Shown: positions 56,810 to 64,000 of the stretch, one piece after another
Position numbering within the stretch: position 1 is the first letter of the stretch
Layout: each line of letters begins with the position of its first letter
Assembly (NCBI RefSeq): GCF_964355755.1
Contig: NC_092679.1
Coordinates: 19,086,932 to 19,150,931, forward strand
Direction: 5' to 3'
Origin: Antedon mediterranea
Lineage: Eukaryota > Echinodermata > Crinoidea > Comatulida > Antedonidae
DNA length: 64,000 bases
Made by a program: the position numbers and the translations under genes
Notes under the pieces: model-generated
The model's input: only the letters and a program-made list of their open reading frames with translations
Told to the model about the DNA's origin: nothing
Databases searched by the model: none

Positions 56810-59800
56810 ATGTCTTCAGCTGACGATGCCAGAGCAACCGTTTCTTCATTACTGAAAGGAATTGATAGGTAGGAAAACACTTGTGTTATTAAAACCATTT
56901 AATGGATTAAAATTTGTTGAAAACGTAGCAATATGGTCGTTTAGGCTAGGCCTAGGTAGGCCTACTTTGTAGTAGGAGTCGGAGATTGTGTGTGCTCTGC
57001 ATGCCGCGAAGTGCTTGATATTTCCCTACCTACACTAATTTACAGGTCGGGCCTAGCCTAAAATCATAGAAAACCCTAACCCAAGACTCCATCGTAGTAA
57101 GATGTCTACTTAAACCATAACACTAATATAATTATTAATTGAACTCATGGTTGCCATTTACATTTTTTTTGTGTACAACAATATTCAACAACAAGTTCAA
57201 GTAACATTATTCATTAACAATATTTTTTTTAAATATTATTTAATACTAGGGAGCCTACTAATAAGCAATACGACTGCGAGTGTTCACTGTTATGTTATTT
57301 TTTAGTATTAGTGACTAGTTACAGGCTACAGTAGATAGAGACTAAGTAAGTACTAACTATCATACTACTACTAGCTAGGCCTCCTACTTGGGCTAGCCCA
57401 GTACAACTAAATAGGCTAATTAATTATAATATAATGCTAGTTTAGTAACATATGTCTAGTATTTAAATATGATTTAAACTTTGTTGTTTTAAACTACTTT
57501 TTTTACAGGTATAATCCAGAAAATTTGTCAAAACTTGAAAGATATGTTGAAATCCAGACCAAAGAGAATTCATATGATCTGGAGGCTAATTTAGCAGTAT
57601 TAAAATTGTAAGTATACCCTTTGATACTGGTTCTGATCCAGTAGATAAGTGTTTAGAGATTTGTGCTGGGTAGAAGTGAGTGGGGACATCCTCACCCTGA
57701 AGTTTTTTTAGGGCCTTTACCTAGTAGCCACCCAAGAAACCTACCTGAATTTACTGTTTTTACCACCAATCTTATACCCCTTTCACACCAAAAGCAAAAC
57801 TCCGGAGACACCCCGGAGTTGACGCCCCGGAGTTGACGCCCTGCTGTTTGGTGTGAAAGGTACCAACATCAAACTCCGGAGTGTTTCGGGTCAAAAGGTC
57901 ATCCTCACATGATCACTCATTGCTTTAGTTTTATTTAAATACTTTAAATATTTGTACAAAATATATAGCGGGTTTAAAAAATAATAAGTAGTATCAATAA
58001 AATATTATATTACTTCTGAGACTTTTGAAAGTAATTATTAAATTAAAAATATTGTTAATTAAAATTATTCTAATGATCGTTGCGATGTAAACAAACAAAA
58101 TAGAGGGCAACATTTACAATTTTATTTTATAAACTCCGGAGTTGCTAGGTTGGTGTGAAAGGGGTATCTCCGGAGTTTCTCGACGTTTTGAATGGTCATA
58201 AACCCCGGGGTGTCTCCTGTATAGATTTCATCATCAATCATAATGTTTATCCTTTTTTTTTCAGATACCAACTGAACCCTGCTCATTTCCAGCTTGACGT
58301 GGCTCAACAGATCTTGCTGAAGGCACTAACTAACCTTCCACATACAGACTTCATCTTATGTAAATGTCTCATCGATGAATCACATGTATCCTTTACCATA
58401 TTTTGTATGTCAGGGCCATAGCCACCAGTACGGTTGGTAAGGTTTAAACCTGACCTATTTTTTCACAGAAGCCTTTAATAACCCAGCAGCTTGGACAGTG
58501 ATTTCCCTTTTCTTGCGAAAACACCACTTTATTTCTTGTGGTTACATCACTATATAAATGATTGATATTAGCAAAGACATCAACATCTTTGAATCTCTTT
58601 TTTAGGCTGAATTCCTACCAGAATGCAATGCAAGGATGAGAAAACACCAGTTGACCAATCACAAACAACAAAACCTTCCAAACTGTCCTGGTATTGCGTC
58701 ATTCAGTCTTATCCTTAAAAGCCCCATCCATGGACTAAGGGCGTGGAGACTACCTCATTCATGTTAAATTTTACCAAAGGGTGTTCTTTGCTCTCAAAAA
58801 CAATCTTAACTTCCAATTTATAAAATTTCTAGATTTCTCATTCCAATCAAATTGCCACAAAATCAACATCTTCCTATTATGTTTCTGGAAATCGTGAATC
58901 AGTTGTACCGTTACCCCTGTTAGCACTTGTTCATATTAGAATATTTATCTGAATACTCAAATGTTTCCTTAAATTACTTGTTAGCAACAAGAACCACAAC
59001 TGAAAAGTATACTATACCTTCATTTGCTGCTAGAAACTTGTGAATTTCAAAAGTTCTGGGTAAGTGAGGAACTTTGGGAGTGCACAAAGGTGTTTTCTGG
59101 AACATGCTAGCATAGTTTCGTAACTTTAATTATCATTTTTCACAGTTGATATTTAAAAAAAAAGGAATAAGAATTTTTTTTTATTTGTTTTTAGAATGAA
59201 CTTGTTGAGTTAGAAGATATGGTGTCAACTATTGTGGGCTTTGAGGATTCAATTCGAAAATGTAAGTTACAGACATTTTATAACTTTGAATGAAATCAAT
59301 ATGGCACCCAGGTGTATAAATGGGTACCGGTTAGATCAAGACACAACTTTATGCTGATTACTAGCTGCATTGTTATGGGAGTATTTTTCAAAAAATGGCC
59401 AAGGTAATAATGTGCAGCGCATTAAGAGCTTGATTATATGCGCTATATAAGAATGAACTATTATTATTATGGAAAGATACATCACTTTCACTGTGGCATT
59501 TTAACCGGTCATGGAATACTATTAAGTCATGGAAAAGTCACGCAATGATGGAATTTTGTCTAAAAAAGTCAAGAAAATTAACTCTTGAGAAAGTGTATGA
59601 ACTTGTCTTTTGAACATCCTACGTAAAGCCCTGTCTACACTATCAAACTACTGTAGTTTGAAAGAAAAAGTGCCCAAATATGGTGGTGATTTGCCCAAAT
59701 ATGGTAGTGATATGTCCAAATATGGTAGTGATATGCCCAAATATGGTAGTGATATGCCCAAATATGATAGTGATATGCCCAAATATGATAGTGATATGAC

Positions 59801-60244
59801 ATCATCATGTCCATATATGGGCACACCACATTTTTGTTTTCACATAAAGTTTGATAGTGTAGACAGAGCTTTAGTTTTTTAATGGATTTAATTTCTACTT
59901 TTCTATATTTTGTAGTCATTTGCCACGTACTGAAGATCACTTACCAGACAATAAGCAAGCGACTACTGGCGCAGTTGCTCGGAGATTTAACCGATCGAGA
60001 GCTGGAACAGTGGATGAATAGATACGGGTGGAAATCAAAGGAAGATGGCAAACTGTTTATCACCAACCAGGAAGAGATTGTAAAAACGAAAAATATTACA
60101 GAAAAAATTGACTTTGAAAGTAAGTACAAAATTGTCTTTTTTATAAAGGATAAATAAATGTTTTAAAAATATTTTTCCAATAATGTTCTTTTGTTTGTTT
60201 TTTTTTTTTCAGGTGTTGCAAGTATTATGGCACACGCCCCTTGA
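56810..60244 (+). CDS. EIF3K: Translation initiation factor eIF3 subunit K
   Basis: Non-core subunit of the eIF3 complex, which binds the 40S ribosome in translation initiation. Seven exons: 56810-56868, 57509-57607, 58265-58385, 58985-59059, 59195-59261, 59916-60119 and 60213-60244 (TGA), 657 nt or 218 aa, the usual metazoan length. Diagnostic stretches are [67 protein letters not shown], the winged-helix-like [18 protein letters not shown] and [13 protein letters not shown], and the end IMAHAP. All splice phases join. Intron 2 carries a 394-bp MITE, and intron 5 a MITE with six 21-bp units. The stop codon lies in a short tandem repeat. Confidence 0.97.
57774..58167. mobile_element. 394-bp MITE with 17-bp perfect terminal inverted repeats
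   Basis: ATACCCCTTTCACACCA at 57774 and TGGTGTGAAAGGGGTAT ending at 58167. CTCCGGAGT motifs follow inside both ends. In EIF3K intron 2. A further CTCCGGAGTTTC/CCCCGGGGTG stretch adjoins on the right and may be part of a second copy. Confidence 0.85.
58605..58700. mobile_element. AAGCTTG-CACTAG-like element, partial
   Basis: GGCTGAATTCCTACCAGAAT, then GCAATGCAAGG and GTTGACCAATCACAAACAAC, resembling the outer and inner parts of 50692-50830. Only one side is recognisable. In EIF3K intron 3. Confidence 0.4.
59622..59874. mobile_element. CTGTCTACACTATC MITE copy 10, six 21-bp units
   Basis: TAAAGCCCTGTCTACACTAT to TAGTGTAGACAGAGCTTTA. The left half has six tandem units of ATGCCCAAATATGGTAGTGAT with few changes, making this copy about twice the usual length. 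Both strands have a repetitive open frame here (MPKYGSD-like on plus), an artefact of the 21-bp period. In EIF3K intron 5. Confidence 0.92.
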
Positions 60245-60325
60245 AGTCAACAATGCACGCCCCTTGAGCTCAACAACACACGCTCATGAGATTGAAAACA
60301 CACGCCCTCATAAGATCAATCAAGA
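60231..60325 (+). repeat. Degenerate ~23-bp tandem repeat over the EIF3K stop codon
   Basis: Four units begin CACGCCCCTTGAAGTCAACA, CACGCCCCTTGAGCTCAACA, CACGCTCATGAGATTGAAAA and CACGCCCTCATAAGATCAAT. The TGA stop (60242-60244) is in the first unit. Confidence 0.7.
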
Positions 60326-60326
60326 T

Positions 60327-60450
60327 TAAAGCTCTGTCTGCACATCAAATTTTATGTGACAACAAAATTACTATATTTGGCCATATCAATACCATATTTG
60401 GGCACCTCACTTTTTTTTTCAAACTAGTTTGATAGTGTAGGCAGAGCTTA
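60327..60450. mobile_element. CTGTCTACACTATC MITE copy 11
   Basis: TAAAGCTCTGTCTGCACATC to GATAGTGTAGGCAGAGCTTA, in the 3' UTR or flank of EIF3K. Confidence 0.87.
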
Positions 60451-60884
60451 AAACAATTCTGCTGGCTAGCCCAAATATTTTATAATAGTGACTTGTTTAT
60501 TTTTTAAGCAATTATTGAAAATACACACAATACATAATACTACTGTTTATACATATCTTGTCTTGAATATGAATATAGTTATGTAACCATTTAAATGGTA
60601 TACAAATAATGAATGTTTATGAGTGGTACAAACACAAGTATTCTCGTGTTCCATTCCAGATATAAAAACATGTATGTTTAGGTAAAGAAATACAGTATAA
60701 TCCAACAACAACTAACATTTTGAGTATTTTTAGTTTATGATTTTAGAAATCATCAAATAATATGTATACCGTGTTGGCTTTTCTTTACATTTGACATAAT
60801 TTATATGGAAAACATTTAGACACTAAATATATTCAAAGTATCATTGTTTTTTGTTTGAGTTTGTTGTTGTATCAGTGTTTAGTA

Positions 60885-61035
60885 TAAAGCTCTGTCTACA
60901 CCATTAAACCTTATGTGACAACAAAATGTGATGTGCCCATATATGGACATGACGACATCATATCACTACCACATTGAAGCCTATCACTTAATACTACCAT
61001 ATTTTTTTGTCAAACTAATGTAGACAGAGCTTTAG
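60885..61035. mobile_element. CTGTCTACACTATC MITE copy 12
   Basis: TAAAGCTCTGTCTACACCAT to ATGTAGACAGAGCTTTA. Intergenic. Confidence 0.87.
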
Positions 61036-61140
61036 ACTAGATTTGTTTAATAATATTATATAATAATAATAGTCTGTTCTTATATAGTGCATATAAGCAA
61101 GTCTTGTATAGGCTTATTGAACCTGTTATTAGGTTGAAAT

Positions 61141-61170
61141 CACACTGTTTGATAGTGTAGACAGAGCTTA
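61141..61170. mobile_element. CTGTCTACACTATC MITE copy 13, right end only
   Basis: CACACTGTTTGATAGTGTAG, then ACAGAGCTTA. Only the terminal 30 bp remain. Confidence 0.7.
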
Positions 61171-63500
61171 ATACACCTTTGATTTTGAACCGTATATTCT
61201 CTTTTTGAGTTCCCATTTCAAACATGTATGCAACAAGTCGAGTGTGAGAACACGCCCACTAATAACGGTTGGAGATAATTATTAGGTGTTTGTTTTTAAA
61301 GAAACCAAGAAAAGAAATACAATTTCCGTAGTATTTGTCCAAAAACCTACATAGAAACAAACTTTCCAACATATTTTTGAGTTGCTCTATTGGGTGAAGT
61401 ATAAATAAACTGTCGCGTCACTTACACAATCAATCCACTCTCCGCTACTCAGGAAAATCAAGTTTTACCAGGGTTTTAACTTATTTTTTGTAAGCCTATA
61501 GTCCCTAGTACAAAAAAAAATAGTATGACAGTTGAGTATAAGTTGCAACTTGTTAGTAGTGCTACTTGTATCTCCGTTGCAAGTGCTACTATATCTCCGT
61601 TGTAAGTACTATATCTCCATTACGTTAAGCTCCGTTACGATGTTGATGATGTTTATTGTCTACTTTTTATATAATAATATGTGTCTATACACACGTAACG
61701 GTAATATGTGTCTATACACACGTAAAAAGTGGAATAATACAGTAGTAACGTGTTTTTTTTTTGTAAATGTCGGATTTTTGTTGATTTTGATCAGCGATAC
61801 AGAGTTATTTTGTTTAGTCTATAATACGTAATATAAACATTTTACCCGGGACAGTAGTCAGTATTAATTTAATAATTTTACTATGAAAATGTATAATAAA
61901 TTGACGTTACTCCTAACGATTGACTAAAATAATAATAGGGTGTAAACGGAAAAATATACAAATCGACAGATAACGAAACAATTGACGAGTCTTTCCCGGT
62001 CGGAAGCTGGTTTGGTACGTGGATGATCAGTTCAAAGCTGTTGCTTGTGATAAAAACAATGGGCATACATTTTTTTTTGCTGGTCAAAAATATACTCAGT
62101 GAAAGTATGAACGCGCGCGTACAAAAAACTTTCATAATTATTTGAACGCACTGCGCGGCAAGCTTTTTGTGTCACCACCCAAAAAGGCCGACTTTCGGTG
62201 TGGGTACCCGGCCCCTGGAATTTGAGGTATATCTGTGAAAGTACAGAAATTACAAAAGGTCGAATTGTTTTCTATGAAAAATTAAGATCCACCTAAAAAT
62301 TGTGTCATTTCCGGCCATCTACCGTTGTATTTATTTTGTATTGATTATTATTATATTATTATTATATTGCTGAAATAATTTTAAAACATTATATGTGTGT
62401 AGGCCTATATTATTCTAGGTATTCTATATATTTAGGCCTATAGCTTATAGTTTGAGAATTTTCTGTTTTCTTTTTTTGTTTGTTGATATGTATGAAATTT
62501 CCGAAATAAAAGAAATTGATTGATTGATTAATTTAACCGGCTCCAATCCAAACGAAAAGCTCTAGAAAACCGTCGTAAAAGATACTAACCGATGGTGGAT
62601 AGCGCCATGTTGTTTTTGTTTGTTTTTTATCAGATGGAAGGGGGTGTGGATGGAGGAGGCTCCTAAATAATTAATCATTTTTCTAGAATAAAATCTGCAT
62701 TATGCAAATTAGGCTACGACCTTCGGTATCAATTTTAATACCTTGTCATTTTTTACACCGTGTTTCATAACTTATATTTTTTTGTGCAATTATGTGTGTG
62801 TACATAATATATTTTATTGTATATCTATTTATTTTTGTACTAATAATTGTCGATCTTCAAGAAGAATTTCTGTTGTTATTTTATGATGATGATGGACAAA
62901 TAAAGCATTTCAGTATTCAGTATTCAGTATCTCCGATGCAATATTTCCTAATCCTTTTTATGAGAAAAATTGTGTTTTTAATTTATAATATATATATTTT
63001 ATCATGTGTCCATTATAATTCAAACCATTGATTGTACAATTTTATAAATTCTCACCAACATTTAATTAGCAATACATCAAATATTTTCGCATAATACAAC
63101 GGATGGCCTTACTCATCTCATTTTAGTTACAAAACAATGCAATAAAGATAATACATGGCCGCGAAATTATACTGTACTATTATTATTTAATCATTTTCCA
63201 CTAGCTAACATTGACATATCTGTATGAAATATTGAGAAAAAAAATACAGACACGCGCGCAAATGATGCATTTTATTTATTTCTACCTAAGCCAATAGGCC
63301 TATTATATAAATAATTTTTGATTATTTTATCTATTTAATTACCCACCCTGCATTACAATATGAATATTTAATGGTATATTTAAAGACAACTGTTTACTTT
63401 AACATAGTTTGGTGAACAAAAAAATGATAAAATGTTCTAAATATCAGGGCCGTAGCCAGTATTTGGGTCACCCCCTCCCCCCCCCCCTTCCTGGGGTGGG
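61171..63500. other. Gene-free AT-rich region with short repeats
   Basis: No gene supported. It holds degenerate TATCTCCGTTGYAAGTRCTA units at about 61556-61640 and a 27-bp direct duplication (ATATGTGTCTATACACACGT) at about 61676-61725. Several TAGGCCTA copies are present, and a CCCCTCCCCCCCCCC run at about 63470. Short frames here lack family features. Confidence 0.5.
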
Positions 63501-63631
63501 GCCGCGCCTACTAAAGCTGATTTTCCACTAGGCGAATTTGTTCGCGCGAATCGAAAGCGTCATGCTCTGCGCATGCGTATTCGAGTTTCTGTCTATCATA
63601 CTCCCTTCTGCGACGAATTCTAGTTCCTTGA

Positions 63632-64000
63632 TTTTTCGCTGCAGCGAAATTTACTAGTTCGAATTGTTTCTACTTTTTGCGAAGCGAAATATTGCGCAAC
63701 CAATCACAGCTCAGGAAATGAGCTATGACGCTTTCATGAGCAGTCATGCGAAGCGAAATGCTTAGCAACCACGCGAGGAACATGAACGTCGAAGAGAAAA
63801 AAATCGCCTACTCTCTTTCCACTACATGGGCGAATAGCTGCGACGTTCATGTTCCTCGCGTGGTTGCTGGGCATTTCGATTCGCATGAGTGCTCATGAAA
63901 GCGTCATAGCTCATTTCCTGAGCTCTGATTGGTTGCGCAATATTTCGCTTCGCAAAAAGTAGAAACAATTCGAACTAGTAAATTTCGCTGAAGCGAAAAA
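63632..64000. mobile_element. Long inverted-repeat element, cut by window end
   Basis: Arms 63632-63791 and 63841-64000 are reverse complements over about 160 bp (for example GCGAAGCGAAATATTGCGCA and TGCGCAATATTTCGCTTCGC) around a 49-bp loop. The right arm continues beyond the window. The outer DNA near 63512-63530 (AAAGCTGATTTTCCACTAGG) resembles the AAGCTTG...CACTAG family ends. Confidence 0.88.

Noticed and set aside
59610-59940. Repeat proteins on both strands (MPKYGSD and YHYHIWA)
   Set aside because: Both frames are the two readings of the same MITE repeat in EIF3K intron 5.
62792-63031. 79-aa hydrophobic protein
   Set aside because: AT-rich chance frame (Ile/Phe/Tyr runs) with no splice or family support.

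Overview
The window is eukaryotic, AT-rich, intron-dense metazoan DNA. Every protein gene except one is split by short exons with good GT..AG boundaries. The organism is most probably an echinoderm. This is an inference from three things: a tandem family of ependymin-related secreted proteins (known from sea cucumbers), a mab-21/cGAS-like receptor of invertebrate type, and the very frequent palindromic octamer TAGGCCTA. The class cannot be fixed from sequence alone.

Layout. 1-6 kb: a broken LINE endonuclease fragment, the last exon of one TMEM179B-like gene, a LINE 3' end, and a complete five-exon TMEM179B-like gene (189 aa). 7.6-23.0 kb: a six-exon RDH13-type short-chain dehydrogenase (330 aa). 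Its intron 1 is inflated to 12.6 kb by a 12,098-bp foldback transposon (7812-19909) with a perfect 9-bp target-site duplication. The arms of that element are tandem arrays of about 195-bp monomers. 24.2-27.5 kb: a tandem RDH paralog (328 aa). 28.0-34.3 kb: PPP2R3C (453 aa, 12 exons). 35.4-37.1 kb, minus strand: a selenocysteine glutathione peroxidase (202 aa, in-frame TGA), tail to tail with PPP2R3C. 37.5-38.4 kb: a LINE RT fragment. 39.4-41.4 kb: an intronless 685-aa Mab-21/cGAS-like receptor with an apparently complete nucleotidyltransferase motif. 42.4-56.3 kb, minus strand: four tandem ependymin-related genes. 56.8-60.2 kb: EIF3K (218 aa, 7 exons), head to head with the last ependymin gene. 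60.3-64.0 kb: repeats only, ending in a long inverted repeat cut by the window edge.

Mobile DNA explains most of the rest. Thirteen copies of a MITE (ends AGCTCTGTCTACACTATCAA) with a variable internal 21-bp repeat sit in introns and intergenic DNA. Several other inverted-repeat elements, a 600-bp duplicated element, tRNA-derived SINEs and LINE fragments are also present. The genes are ordinary housekeeping or secreted functions and do not form one pathway. The most unusual object is the foldback element. All exon models were read by eye from splice signals, reading phase and remembered family sequences; no alignment or search was run.
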